DNA from: Ruminococcus flavefaciens
Lineage (GTDB): Bacteria > Bacillota > Clostridia > Oscillospirales > Ruminococcaceae
Direction: 5' to 3'
Assembly (NCBI GenBank): GCA_023667045.1
Contig: JAMPAU010000001.1
Location: 569,803 to 633,802 of the forward strand
DNA: 64,000 nt
Part shown: in pieces, positions 42,340 through 51,132 of the stretch
Position numbering within the stretch: position 1 is the first letter of the stretch
Layout of the letters: the number at the start of each line of letters is the position of its first letter
Translations under genes and position numbers: made by a program
The notes under the pieces: generated by a model
Databases searched by the model: none
What the model was told of the DNA's origin: nothing
What the model saw: the letters and a program-made list of their open reading frames with translations, nothing else

Positions 42340-43433
42340 TGGATTCTTTAGGAATATATATTCATGTGCCTTTCTGTGCAAAAAAATGCCCATACTGTGA
42401 TTTCTATTCTGAACCATACCGAAAAAAGACAGTTTCAGATTATGTTGAATCGGTTGTCCGCAACCTGAAAGACTATTCTGACAAGTCAGTGATTACAGAT
42501 ACGGTGTATTTCGGGGGAGGCACTCCTTCGCTTTTAACTCCCGAACAGATAAGGCTTATCCTCGACGAAACAGACAGAAATTTCAGTCTTTCGGACAGTC
42601 CGGAGATAACCCTTGAAACTAACCCTAATACCGTTGACTTTCAGAAACTTGCACAGCTTAAAAATGCCGGAATAAACAGGATTTCTATAGGCGTGCAGTC
42701 AATGAATGACAGTGAACTTAAATTTTTAGGACGTACCCACACGGCTGACAGGGCAGAAAAAGCTGTCATTGACGCTTACACGGCAGGTTTTGAGAATATT
42801 TCATGCGATGTGATGATTGCACTTCTGGAGCAGTCATGGGAAAGTCTCTGTTATACACTGGAAAGAATAACCAGTCTGCCGGTAAAGCATATTTCGGCTT
42901 ATATACTGAAAACAGAACAGGGTACGCCTTTCGGCTGTGACGAAATAGAAAATCTTCTTCCCGACGACGATACAACGGCAGAGCTGTATCTTGAAATGGT
43001 TAAGTTTTTAGGGAACAGGGGATTTGAACAGTATGAAGTGTCAAACTTTGCACGCAAAGGCTATGAGAGCCGTCATAACTGCCGTTACTGGAAATGTCTT
43101 GACTATATCGGCATAGGACCTTCCGCACATTCATGTTTTAAAGGAAAACGCTTTGCGGTGGACAGAAATTTAAATGACTTTATAAGCAGTCCTGTCCAGC
43201 AGACTATAGTGACAGACAATAACCCATGTACCTTTGAGGAGTATGCAATGTTACGTCTGAGACTTTCAGAGGGACTTGACCTTGATGTTTTTCCGGAACG
43301 CAAAGACGAAATAGTAAAAAAAATTCCCGCACTTATGCAGTCGGGATATATACATTATGACGGAAAACATCTATCTCTTACACCAGAGGGTTTTTTAGTG
43401 TCAAATTCTGTTATAGAGTATCTTATTTTCTGA
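42339..43433 (+). CDS. hemW: radical SAM heme chaperone HemW
   Basis: A 364-residue radical SAM protein with YIHVPFCAKKCPYCDFYS (cluster motif CxxxCxxC plus the extra Cys, residues ~7-24), FGGGTPSLL, the HemW-type TLETNPNTV, RISIGVQSMND and a C-terminal HemN-like domain. HemW delivers heme to membrane proteins and differs from the true coproporphyrinogen oxidase HemN. Its stop is directly next to the convergent sigF stop, with no intergenic base. Confidence 0.93.
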   Translation: MDSLGIYIHVPFCAKKCPYCDFYSEPYRKKTVSDYVESVVRNLKDYSDKSVITDTVYFGGGTPSLLTPEQIRLILDETDRNFSLSDSPEITLETNPNTVDFQKLAQLKNAGINRISIGVQSMNDSELKFLGRTHTADRAEKAVIDAYTAGFENISCDVMIALLEQSWESLCYTLERITSLPVKHISAYILKTEQGTPFGCDEIENLLPDDDTTAELYLEMVKFLGNRGFEQYEVSNFARKGYESRHNCRYWKCLDYIGIGPSAHSCFKGKRFAVDRNLNDFISSPVQQTIVTDNNPCTFEEYAMLRLRLSEGLDLDVFPERKDEIVKKIPALMQSGYIHYDGKHLSLTPEGFLVSNSVIEYLIF

Positions 43434-44090
43434 TTATTCCAAAAGCTCCTGACGCATCTGTGTGAGGAGTTTTTTTTCACGCCTTGAAACCTGCACCTGT
43501 GTCATACCAAGAGCTTTAGCGGTTTTTGACTGTGTGAAGTTTCTGAAATATCTCAGCTCAAGAAGTATGCGGTCTTTCTGTTCAAGACGTGCCATAATCT
43601 GCCGGAGTGCGAGCAAGTCAACTATAGCTTCGTCGGGGGCTTCTGACGGAATATCTATCTGTCCCTCGTCGTCGTCTGAGGCGGTAAGCGACAATAATGG
43701 CTGACTTACACACAGAGCCTCTGAAACGTTTTCTTCGGGTTCGCCGGAAATCTCTGAAAGTTCGCTGATAGTCGGCTCTCTGCCCTCACGTTGCCGGAAG
43801 TCTTCGCATATACGCTGTAACTTCATTGAAAGCTCTTTCAGACTTCTGCTGACCTTTATAGTACCGCCGTCACGGAAAAGCCTTTTTATTTCGCCGAGAA
43901 TAACCGGCACTGCATACGTCGAGAACTTAACGCCCCTTTCCATATCGAATGCCTTGACGGCTTTTAGAAGTCCTATACAGCCTGCCGAGTATAGTTCTTC
44001 ATAGTCTATGCCACGTCCCCGAAATTTATTGGCACACAGATGTACAAGCCCCAGATTTTCTTCAGCAAGCGGTTTTTTAACAGTTTCCAT
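43434..44090 (-). CDS. sigF: sporulation sigma factor SigF (SpoIIAC)
   Basis: A 218-residue sigma-70 family factor with region 2 (AGCIGLLKAVKAFDMERGVKFSTYAVPVI, in parts, ~37-65), a sigma-3 segment (REGREPTISELSEISG) and region 4 helix-turn-helix (FTQSKTAKALGMTQVQVSRREKK). Sequence and the spoIIAA-spoIIAB-sigF order identify it as SigF, the first forespore sigma factor. ATG 44090 overlaps the end of spoIIAB by 14 bases; an in-frame TTG at 44099 is less likely. It implies that this lineage has, or recently had, sporulation. Confidence 0.92.
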   Translation of the reverse strand: METVKKPLAEENLGLVHLCANKFRGRGIDYEELYSAGCIGLLKAVKAFDMERGVKFSTYAVPVILGEIKRLFRDGGTIKVSRSLKELSMKLQRICEDFRQREGREPTISELSEISGEPEENVSEALCVSQPLLSLTASDDDEGQIDIPSEAPDEAIVDLLALRQIMARLEQKDRILLELRYFRNFTQSKTAKALGMTQVQVSRREKKLLTQMRQELLE

Positions 44091-44517
44091 GTACAGCAAG
44101 CCTCTTACGCATGATAACCGTTGTGCCGTGACCGACCTCGCTTTTTACACTGAGCCTGTCCATGAAAGACTCCATGACAGAAAAACCCAGTCCGGAGCGT
44201 TCTTCTTCTGGAGCAGTAGTAAAAAGAGGTTGCATTGCTTGTTTTATGTCGGGGATTCCGCACCCTTTGTCACGGATTTTTATGTATATTTCCCTTTTCG
44301 GCAGAATCCGGACAGTTATTTCAATGTTTCCTTTTGAATGCCTGTAGCCGTGAACTATAGCATTTGTGACCGCCTCTGAAACTGACGTGCGTATGTCTGA
44401 GAGTTCTTCAACTGTAGGGTCTGTCTGTGTAAGAAACGACGACACCACAGCCCTTGCCGTACTTTCATTTACGGACAGCGATGGCACGGTGAATTTTATT
44501 TCATTAAGTATCTCCAT
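44077..44517 (-). CDS. spoIIAB: anti-sigma-F factor SpoIIAB
   Basis: A 146-residue GHKL-type serine kinase with the N-box in RTSVSEAVTNAIVHGY (~43-58), the G1 box in IRDKGCGIPD (~82-91) and the G2 region in RSGLGFSVMESFMD. It binds SigF and phosphorylates SpoIIAA on serine. The gene overlaps sigF and follows spoIIAA by 16 bases, as in the classical operon. Confidence 0.95.
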   Translation of the reverse strand: MEILNEIKFTVPSLSVNESTARAVVSSFLTQTDPTVEELSDIRTSVSEAVTNAIVHGYRHSKGNIEITVRILPKREIYIKIRDKGCGIPDIKQAMQPLFTTAPEEERSGLGFSVMESFMDRLSVKSEVGHGTTVIMRKRLAVHGNC

Positions 44518-44533
44518 AGATTTTTTACTCCAA

Positions 44534-44839
44534 TCATGTTATTTTTACTACTCTTTCCATTCCGGCGAGTTTCAGAACACGTCTGATATATGGCTGTGGA
44601 TTGCTTATTTCAAGATTTCCTCCGCATTCACGCATGAGACGGCTTCTTCCCATAATCAGACCTATTCCGGAGCTGTCCATGAAAGTTATATTTCCGAAAT
44701 CCATAGTCAGTGCAGACGGCTGGGCGGTTATTATGTACTTGTCAAGCTGTGTGCGTATTTCTTGGGCATTGTGGTGGTCTATTTCGCCGTTCAGAACCGC
44801 CACAGCATGACCGCCCGAAGATTTTATATCAATAGTCAT
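44534..44839 (-). CDS. spoIIAA: anti-anti-sigma factor SpoIIAA
   Basis: A 101-residue STAS-domain protein with NGEIDHHNAQEIR and TFMDSSGIGLIMGR. Ser57 in DSSGIG is the expected phosphorylation site. Unphosphorylated SpoIIAA frees SigF from SpoIIAB. It is the first gene of the operon, with a GGAGG site just before the ATG. No clear sigma-H promoter was recognised upstream. Confidence 0.95.
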   Translation of the reverse strand: MTIDIKSSGGHAVAVLNGEIDHHNAQEIRTQLDKYIITAQPSALTMDFGNITFMDSSGIGLIMGRSRLMRECGGNLEISNPQPYIRRVLKLAGMERVVKIT

Positions 44840-44958
44840 TGGTGTTCCTCCCTCGCTTACAGTATTTATATTTATTATACTATATACGGTAGTCGTTTTT
44901 TGTCAGAATACAGAATGGTCTTCAAATTTTTTCTATTTTAAAAATTTGATGAAAAATC

Positions 44959-44987
44959 TTGAAAAAAGTCTTATACGGTGATATAAT
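44959..44987 (+). promoter_or_regulatory. promoter of the flavin reductase gene
   Basis: TTGAAA (44959-44964), 17-base spacer, TATAAT (44982-44987), then AGGAGGTG before ATG 45015. Confidence 0.8.
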
Positions 44988-45014
44988 TATATATATTTGT
45001 CAGGAGGTGATAGA

Positions 45015-45590
45015 ATGGCTAAACAGTTCTGGAAAGGCAGTGCATTGCTTGCACCTGTTCCGGCAACTCTTGTTACGTGCGGTACTATGGAAAAACCTAA
45101 CGTTCTTACAATAGGCTGGACAGGCATATGCTGTACCCGTCCGCCTATGACATATATTTCTGTGAGACCGGAGCGTTTTTCGCATGATATAATCAAAAAG
45201 TCGGGGGAGTTTGTCATAAACCTCACTACTTCCGCTATGGTGAAACAGACCGACTTCTGCGGAGTAAAAAGCGGTCGTGACATGAATAAGATTGAGACGT
45301 GCGGATTTCATACTGTTCCGTCTCAAAAACTGAGCGTACCACTGATTGAAGAATGTCCTGTATCGCTTGAATGCCGTGTCACTGAGGCAAAGACTCTGGG
45401 AAGTCATACGATGTTTTTAGCGGAAATCGTCGGCATTGACGTTGACGAAAAATTTATTGACAGCAAGGGAAAACTCAATCTACAGCAGTGCGGACTTACA
45501 GCGTATGCACACGGCGAATATTTCGCACTCGGCAGGAAACTGGGCGATTTCGGGTATTCAGTCCGGAAAAAGAAAAAGCACCGTAAGTAG
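45015..45590 (+). CDS. flavin reductase-like domain protein
   Basis: A 191-residue protein with the FMN-binding split-barrel layout: APVPATLVTCG, LTIGWTGICCTRPPMTYISVRPERFSHDII (in parts) and FVINLTT near residue 70, and a basic tail (SVRKKKKHRK). Members reduce or bind FMN; many Firmicute copies are uncharacterised. ATG 45015 behind AGGAGGTG is preferred to the upstream TTG at 44997. It is divergent from spoIIAA and its stop is one base from a convergent gene. Confidence 0.88.
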   Translation: MAKQFWKGSALLAPVPATLVTCGTMEKPNVLTIGWTGICCTRPPMTYISVRPERFSHDIIKKSGEFVINLTTSAMVKQTDFCGVKSGRDMNKIETCGFHTVPSQKLSVPLIEECPVSLECRVTEAKTLGSHTMFLAEIVGIDVDEKFIDSKGKLNLQQCGLTAYAHGEYFALGRKLGDFGYSVRKKKKHRK

Positions 45591-45591
45591 T

Positions 45592-45930
45592 TCAGCCGGA
45601 TATATCTTCAATAAATTTCCGGAGTTCCTCATCTGATTCCATGATAAGCCCGTCGGCGAGCAGTTCACGGTCGTAATCAGAAAGAAGATTTACATTATAG
45701 TCTATTATTTTGTAAGGCTTGTCACTCGCTCCACGAAATACTCCGATTTTGCCGTTGTACTCACGCACTGTGCATTCCGGCTGTGATACTTCCGGTACAT
45801 TCACTGCAAACCGTGTCTGTATCTTGGCATGGCGGACGCTCTGGGCAAGAGTACATATCACGATAAACCCTGCTACTGCTATTGCGGTAAATATAGTAAA
45901 AAATACTTTCCGGTTTATGATTTTTTTCAT
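45592..45930 (-). CDS. small membrane-anchored protein, 112 aa
   Basis: An N-terminal signal anchor (residues ~3-28, NRKVFFTIFTAIAVAGFIVICTL in parts) followed by ~80 polar residues on the outside (EVSQPECTVREYNGKIGVFRG, then YNVNLLSDYDRELLADG). The pattern resembles small Firmicute proteins with a BofC/SpoIIIAH-like single helix, but no family is recognised. ATG 45930 has AAGGGAG eight bases upstream, which decides the start. Confidence 0.65.
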   Translation of the reverse strand: MKKIINRKVFFTIFTAIAVAGFIVICTLAQSVRHAKIQTRFAVNVPEVSQPECTVREYNGKIGVFRGASDKPYKIIDYNVNLLSDYDRELLADGLIMESDEELRKFIEDISG

Positions 45931-46019
45931 ACAAATCACTCCCTTTGCTGAATTTACTGTAAATATTATTGGCGGTTTTTGCTATATTATACAAATTGAT
46001 GTTTTTTTTCAGAAAATGC

Positions 46020-46048
46020 TTAACAACTGGGAAAAAATGTGGTATAAT
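46020..46048 (+). promoter_or_regulatory. promoter of the gene at 46079
   Basis: TTAACA (46020-46025), 17-base spacer, TATAAT (46043-46048). It shows that the long frame open upstream cannot be coding and sets the start near 46079. Confidence 0.75.
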
Positions 46049-46078
46049 ATAAAATATGGATTATTTCACAAGGCGGTG

Positions 46079-46537
46079 ATGTATTTGTACTTAGGCAGAA
46101 GAAACAGTGAACTAAGTAAAGCTATCAAGCAAAAATATGAGTTGTGGTTGAGCTTAATCATGGTCGAGTCGGTTGAAGAAATCATGGAAAACATTGACAC
46201 TATTGACAGTTACCTTGCAAGCAGAAATGAAAATGAGGTGGCATGGGCAAAAGACCTCATAAGGCGTGGCAGACACTTTATTGCTGTACCCGTTGAAGAC
46301 GGTTTCCGTTTTTATCCGAGCAAGTTTATGGGATATGTCCATAACACAATGAGCAGGCACGACAGCTATAGACAACAGAGAAACGGCAGGGCAACAGATG
46401 ATGTAATTTCTGATGTCTTGGGAGGTGCAGAGCCTAAACCGGACTATGAACTGGAATGCCAGTACAAGGATTACTGTGATTCACTCGGTCTTGAAGTCAC
46501 TAAATATAAGCGTGGATACTGGCTTTTGTCCGAATGA
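46079..46537 (+). CDS. hypothetical protein, ~152 aa
   Basis: A soluble protein with a helical N-terminal half (SELSKAIKQKYELWLSLIMVESVEEIMENID) and a C-terminal half containing FIAVPVEDGFRFYPSKFMGY and KYKRGYWLLSE. I do not recognise it. The frame is open from 45719, but the promoter at 46020-46048 places the start at ATG 46079 (behind AAGGCGGTG, closely spaced) or TTG 46085. It stands alone between a convergent pair and the PBP gene. Confidence 0.65.
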   Translation: MYLYLGRRNSELSKAIKQKYELWLSLIMVESVEEIMENIDTIDSYLASRNENEVAWAKDLIRRGRHFIAVPVEDGFRFYPSKFMGYVHNTMSRHDSYRQQRNGRATDDVISDVLGGAEPKPDYELECQYKDYCDSLGLEVTKYKRGYWLLSE

Positions 46538-46594
46538 TACAGCCTTTTTTTAGTCAGACTTATGTCTGATTAATCAGGAATATATAAATACCAG

Positions 46595-46636
46595 AAAGGA
46601 GCTGTTACCGTTTAAGGTGCGGTAAAAAACAAAATG
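46595..46636 (+). promoter_or_regulatory. hairpin between ribosome binding site and start of the PBP gene
   Basis: AAAGGAG (46595-46601) is 32 bases from ATG 46634. Between them TTACCG (46605-46610) and CGGTAA (46620-46625) form a perfect 6-bp stem with a 9-base loop. Folding reduces the effective spacing to about 11 bases. The loop holds a weak AAGGTG. Confidence 0.5.
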
Positions 46637-49282
46637 AATAACACAAACACTACTGTTCAGCCAACCGGCAGGCACAAAAAGAAGAAGAAAAAACAAAGCC
46701 TTCCGGTCAGAATTTTAAAAAAACTGCTGGCTGTAATCTCAACAACTTTGCTGTCGCTGTTTCTTGTGATGATTATTACCGGAACTATCGTGGCGACTGC
46801 ACTTACTGTGTATGTCCTTGACTTTATGGACGACTCGGCAAGCGTTACACTTCAGGAGCTTGAATCCGGAAGCGATACCTATTTTTACGGTATTCAGAAA
46901 GATGAGGACGGAGACGAGGAAATCGTTATACTCAACAGAGTAAAGACAGACGTTCAGCGTATTCCGGTAGACATCGAGAGAATACCTCAGCACGTCCGTG
47001 ACGCATTTGTTTACACGGAGGACGAGCGTTTCTATCTTCACGACGGTGTTGACTATAAGCGTACTCTGTCGGCTTTCCTTAATATGTTTCTGCATTTCTA
47101 TGATTCGGAGCAGGGCGGTTCGACAATTACCCAACAGCTTATAAAGAACCTCACCGGAGATAAGGAAACTTCACCACAGCGTAAAATCCGTGAGATTTTC
47201 AGAGCTATGGAACTTGAAAAAACCTACACAAAGGACGAAATACTGGAAGAATACCTTAATTATATTGGTTTCGGCGGTCCAATCAATGGAATACAGCTTG
47301 CTTCTATACGATATTTCGGAAAGAATGTTGAAGAACTTACTGTACCGGAGGCGGCGGTTTTGGCGGCTATCCCGAAATCTCCGGAGTATTACGGACCTTT
47401 TGTTGAAACTTACAACGAAAATAACCGCATGGTTGTTGACGGCAAAGCTAACAACAAAGAACGTCAGCGTTATGTACTCTATCAGATGTACAAGAACGGT
47501 GCTATAACATTTGACGAGTATCAGAAATATCTGAATACAAAACTTGTATATACTGATTCAGATGAATATTTACGTCTGCACCCCGAAGACAGAGCAGAAG
47601 AACTCGAACAGGAACAAAAGGCTTATTCGTGGGTTGTTGATGCTATGTACTATGAAGTAGCTGACTTTATGATGCAGGAATACAATATAGACGAAAATCA
47701 GGCGTATGCACGTATAAATAAAGGCGGTTACAAGATTTATTCAACTGTTGACGACACAATGCAGAAATACGTTGAAGAAAAGTTCCTTGATTTAAGCAAC
47801 CTCGTAAGCGTTGACAGCGTAAGGCGTTGGGCAGACATTGACGGCGACGGCGAAAGTGAAGAATATTTACCGCACGTTGCTTTTGTGGCACTCAACTATG
47901 ACGGTTCTGTAAAGGCTCTTGCAGGCGACTGGGGCGAAAAAACTACTTCACTTTCCACAAGCTATGCCGTTCAGGAACGCCGTCAGGTAGGTTCTACAAT
48001 GAAACCTATTTCAACATATGCACTCGCTCTTGAAAATGACATTATCCACTGGGGTACGCCTTTCCGTGACGAGCCTATTATGAAAGACGCAAAGGGCGAC
48101 CCATGGCCTACAAACTATGGTAAAACCCTCTCTTATGGCACTCACAGCGTTTATTATTTCCTACAGCAGTCTTTCAATACTGTTCCGGCACAGCTTTGTC
48201 AGACTCTCACACCGGAGGCTGTATATGAGTTCTGTACGGAAAATCTCGGTCTTCAGCTTGACCCTCTTGATGAAGACATCGCACCTCTTGCACTTGGTGC
48301 GTTGACTTACGGTATCACTCTCGAAAATCTTGTTAACGCTTATCTGCCTTACGGCAACAACGGCGTTTACAATGACGCACATATTGTTACACGAATCGAA
48401 GACAGCAACCAGCAGGTTATCTATGAAAATGACGGCAATGCAAGATATGCAGTCAGCGAAGAAACTGCTTGGGTTATGAACAGACTTCTCAAGAATGTAG
48501 TTGAAAACGGTACAGGTACTGCCGCAAAACTCAGCAACAAGGTTGTTGTCGGCAAGACAGGTACAACTGATAACTGGTATGACGAGGCTTTTGTAGGTCT
48601 TACAAGAGACTTCTTAGCAGGTATTACGGTAGGTTATAAGTATAACAATAATCAGCTTTGTCTGCCTTCCAATTTCAAGTCTGCACAGGTATGGCAGAAT
48701 ATCATCGGCGAATATGCTAATACGATGTTCCTTGAAACTCCGGCGGACTTCGACCCTGTTGAATCGGTTGTTGAAGCTCCTATGTGTGCATACAGCGGAA
48801 ACATTGCCGGTCAGTACTGTACAAAGGGCATAACAGGTTACTGGAAGTCAACTAACGCACCTGTCTGCACAGGCTCGCACTATGGTTCACTTTCAAACGG
48901 CACAACTAAGAGTACGTCAAGCAGTTCATCAACAAGCAGTAGCAGTAGTAGCAGTAACAACAATAATTATAATAATAATTACAATAACAACTACAACTAT
49001 AATTACAATTACGACAACAGCTATAACAATAACACATGGTCTAACGATACATGGAACAGCGGTAATACATGGGGCTATGGAACAGGCGGAGATTATTCCG
49101 GCGGTAATGACTACTCCGGCGGTGGTTCAGTAGATTACGGAACAGGCGGAGACTATTCCGGCGGTGGTAATGACTACTCCGGCGGTGGCTCAGTAGACTA
49201 TGGAACAGGCGGAGACTATTCCGGTGGCGGAGATTACTCCGGCGGTGGTACATGGGACTATGGTGTTGACGGTGCATGGTAA
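46634..49282 (+). CDS. class A penicillin-binding protein (GT51 - transpeptidase)
   Basis: An 882-residue bifunctional PBP. It has a Lys-rich cytosolic N-terminus (~12-25) and one membrane helix (~40-62). A GT51 domain is present with FVYTEDERFYLHDGVD (catalytic Glu, ~118), GGSTITQQLIKNL (~156) and RKIREIFRAMELE (~182). A transpeptidase domain is present with VGSTMKP (Ser-x-x-Lys, ~455), SFN (~515) and KTGT (~635). The last ~130 residues are low complexity: Ser run, Asn/Tyr run, then repeats of GTGGDYSGGG and NDYSGGGSVDY. It polymerises and crosslinks peptidoglycan; the tail probably lies in the wall. Monocistronic. Confidence 0.95.
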   Translation: MNNTNTTVQPTGRHKKKKKKQSLPVRILKKLLAVISTTLLSLFLVMIITGTIVATALTVYVLDFMDDSASVTLQELESGSDTYFYGIQKDEDGDEEIVILNRVKTDVQRIPVDIERIPQHVRDAFVYTEDERFYLHDGVDYKRTLSAFLNMFLHFYDSEQGGSTITQQLIKNLTGDKETSPQRKIREIFRAMELEKTYTKDEILEEYLNYIGFGGPINGIQLASIRYFGKNVEELTVPEAAVLAAIPKSPEYYGPFVETYNENNRMVVDGKANNKERQRYVLYQMYKNGAITFDEYQKYLNTKLVYTDSDEYLRLHPEDRAEELEQEQKAYSWVVDAMYYEVADFMMQEYNIDENQAYARINKGGYKIYSTVDDTMQKYVEEKFLDLSNLVSVDSVRRWADIDGDGESEEYLPHVAFVALNYDGSVKALAGDWGEKTTSLSTSYAVQERRQVGSTMKPISTYALALENDIIHWGTPFRDEPIMKDAKGDPWPTNYGKTLSYGTHSVYYFLQQSFNTVPAQLCQTLTPEAVYEFCTENLGLQLDPLDEDIAPLALGALTYGITLENLVNAYLPYGNNGVYNDAHIVTRIEDSNQQVIYENDGNARYAVSEETAWVMNRLLKNVVENGTGTAAKLSNKVVVGKTGTTDNWYDEAFVGLTRDFLAGITVGYKYNNNQLCLPSNFKSAQVWQNIIGEYANTMFLETPADFDPVESVVEAPMCAYSGNIAGQYCTKGITGYWKSTNAPVCTGSHYGSLSNGTTKSTSSSSSTSSSSSSSNNNNYNNNYNNNYNYNYNYDNSYNNNTWSNDTWNSGNTWGYGTGGDYSGGNDYSGGGSVDYGTGGDYSGGGNDYSGGGSVDYGTGGDYSGGGDYSGGGTWDYGVDGAW
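48903..49280 (+). repeat. low-complexity repeats coding for the PBP tail
   Basis: Short tandem units encode Ser, then Asn-Asn-Tyr, then GGDYSGGG-type repeats. DNA units of 24-60 bases around GGCGGAGA.TATTCCGGCGG recur four times between 49080 and 49250, so copy number could vary by slippage. Confidence 0.8.
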
Positions 49283-49301
49283 AAATATAATTTTATAAAT
49301 G

Positions 49302-49335
49302 TTATACCGGTTAAACATCAGTTTAGCCGGTATAA
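49302..49335 (+). terminator. stem-loop after the PBP gene
   Basis: TTATACCGGTTAAAC and GTTTAGCCGGTATAA form a 15-bp stem with one wobble pair and a 4-base loop. No T-run of more than two follows, and the next gene starts 16 bases later. It may be a weak terminator or a processing or stability hairpin. Confidence 0.65.
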
Positions 49336-49351
49336 TTATAAGGAGAATAAT

Positions 49352-50467
49352 ATGGATAATTCAATCAGATTATGCTGTCCGTGTCATTTCGGACTGGAAA
49401 GTGTTTTAAAATATGAAATAGCTAAAATCGGTGGGGACGACATAAAGGTTAATGACGGAAAAGTAAGTTTTTCCGGTGATGAGAATATTTTAGCAAGGGC
49501 TAATATATGCCTTTCCACTGCCGAGCGTGTAATGATAGAACTCGCTGAATTTAAAGCCACCACCTTTGAGGAACTTTTTCAAGGCGTTAGGGCTATAGAA
49601 CTTGAACGCTACATTAACCCGAAAGACGCATTTCCGGTAAAGGGCTATTCTCTTAATTCGGCACTGCATAGTGTTCCGGACTGTCAGGCTATTATAAAAA
49701 AAGCTTCAGTTGAGCGTTTAAAAGAAAAGTACGGAATAAGCTGGTTTGAGGAGACAGGGGCAACAGTGCAGATAAAATTCAGCATACTTAAAGACGTTGT
49801 GACGGTTTACCTTGACACAAGTGGAACAGGTCTGCACAAGAGAGGATACAGACGTAACTCCAACTCTGCCCCCATTAAAGAAACACTTGCCGCAGGTATT
49901 ATAGACCTTGCAAGAGTACGTCCCGATTCAGTGGTATGCGACCCATTTTGTGGCAGTGGCACACTTCTTATTGAGGCAGGTCTGAAGGCTCTCCGGATTG
50001 CTCCGTGCATAAACAGACGTTTTTCTGCTGAAAAGTGGGAAAGTATTCCGGCAGAGGTATGGCGTGAGGAAAGAAGCCGTGCTATCGACAATGTAGACCG
50101 TTCTGCAAAGTTTGAGGGCATAGGCTTTGATATTGACGATTCAGCGGTTGCACTCACCCTTGACAACGCCCACAAGGCAGGTATCAAGTCACGGCTGAAA
50201 ATAGAACAGGCTGACATATCGCATTTCAGACAGCCGGAAAACTCAATAGTAATCTGCAATCCGCCGTATGGTGAGAGAATGCTGGAACTCCGTGAGGCAG
50301 AAAATATATATCGTCAAATGGGCAGAGTTTTCGGCAAGGGTAGCGGTCAGTCAAGCTATATAATCTCTCCTCATGAGGAGTTTGAAAGCTTTTTCGGCAA
50401 AAACGCTAAAAAACGCCGTAAGCTTTACAACGGCATGATAAAGTGTCAGTTGTATATGTATTTCTGA
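49352..50467 (+). CDS. THUMP-domain class I RNA methyltransferase (RlmL/YpsC-like)
   Basis: A 371-residue protein with an N-terminal ferredoxin-like and THUMP region (~1-165, ending VYLDTSGTGLHKRGYR) and a Rossmann methyltransferase with VVCDPFCGSGTLLIEA (SAM site, ~190-205), GIGFDIDDSAV (~253) and NPPYGERML (~300), the NPPY motif of N-methyltransferases acting on bases. By family it should methylate a guanine or adenine in 23S rRNA. It overlaps nothing but abuts comF by one base, forming a two-gene operon. Confidence 0.9.
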   Translation: MDNSIRLCCPCHFGLESVLKYEIAKIGGDDIKVNDGKVSFSGDENILARANICLSTAERVMIELAEFKATTFEELFQGVRAIELERYINPKDAFPVKGYSLNSALHSVPDCQAIIKKASVERLKEKYGISWFEETGATVQIKFSILKDVVTVYLDTSGTGLHKRGYRRNSNSAPIKETLAAGIIDLARVRPDSVVCDPFCGSGTLLIEAGLKALRIAPCINRRFSAEKWESIPAEVWREERSRAIDNVDRSAKFEGIGFDIDDSAVALTLDNAHKAGIKSRLKIEQADISHFRQPENSIVICNPPYGERMLELREAENIYRQMGRVFGKGSGQSSYIISPHEEFESFFGKNAKKRRKLYNGMIKCQLYMYF

Positions 50468-50468
50468 T

Positions 50469-51128
50469 ATGGACTATTATTTAAAAAGAAAAATTCTTAA
50501 CTTATTTTTCCCTAACCGCTGTCCGATATGCGACGAGCTTATTAACGTCAATGACTGTTTCTGTGCTGAATGTACCGATAAGCTTAATTCATATAAGGGA
50601 AGTTTCAAGATAACCGGAGCTTCTGAATGCTTTTCGGCACTCATATACGACAAGGCGGTAAAACCGGCGGTCTTTCTGCTGAAAAAAGGCAACTGCGGAA
50701 ACTCTGCCCATGCTTTCGGCGTGTACCTTGCGGACGTTCTCAGAGATAACAGCATACCGGAAAAGGTTGATATTATTGTGCCTGTTCCTATGTCGGAAAG
50801 TTCACGGCGTAAGCGTGGATATAATCAGTCCGAACTTATAGCCGAAACGGTAGGAGCAGAAACAGGTCTGCCTGTCAGGTGCATCATACGCAAGGTGCGT
50901 GAGACGAAAGAACAAAAATCTTTAGGCAGGGCAGGCAGAAAACTGAATCTGAAAAACGCATTTGAGATAACCGATGATGTTTCCGGAAAAAGAATACTGC
51001 TGATTGACGATATATGCACTACCGGAAGTACATTATCTGAACTGGCGGTTTTGTGCCGTAAGAATGGTGCAGAAGACGTTTTCTGTGCCGTCGCCATGAA
51101 AGCCGTGCATAATCAAGTACATAAATAA
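50469..51128 (+). CDS. comFC: ComF family phosphoribosyltransferase-like protein
   Basis: A 219-residue protein with a four-cysteine zinc knuckle (CPICDELINVNDCFCAEC, ~17-34) and a PRTase domain carrying KRGYNQSELIAE (~117), and LLIDDICTTGSTLSEL (the PRPP-binding loop, ~178-193). ComFC is needed for DNA uptake in competent Firmicutes, and homologues are widespread outside competence. It follows the RNA methyltransferase by one base and ends at its own terminator. Confidence 0.92.
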   Translation: MDYYLKRKILNLFFPNRCPICDELINVNDCFCAECTDKLNSYKGSFKITGASECFSALIYDKAVKPAVFLLKKGNCGNSAHAFGVYLADVLRDNSIPEKVDIIVPVPMSESSRRKRGYNQSELIAETVGAETGLPVRCIIRKVRETKEQKSLGRAGRKLNLKNAFEITDDVSGKRILLIDDICTTGSTLSELAVLCRKNGAEDVFCAVAMKAVHNQVHK

Positions 51129-51132
51129 ATAC

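Noticed and set aside
44840-44958. Sigma-H promoter for spoIIAA
   Set aside because: No convincing RWAGGAWWT / GAAT pair; only AT-rich sequence with possible sigma-A-like boxes was seen.
45719-46078. Upstream extension of the gene at 46079
   Set aside because: It runs through a convergent gene and across a good promoter at 46020-46048, so the transcript starts later.
46550-46572. Terminator after the gene at 46079
   Set aside because: A stem (AGTCAGAC/GTCTGATT) exists but no T-run follows on either strand in the right place.
48882-49277. Alternative frames (His/Arg-rich and Ile/Thr-rich) over the PBP tail
   Set aside because: Shadows of the low-complexity tail repeats.
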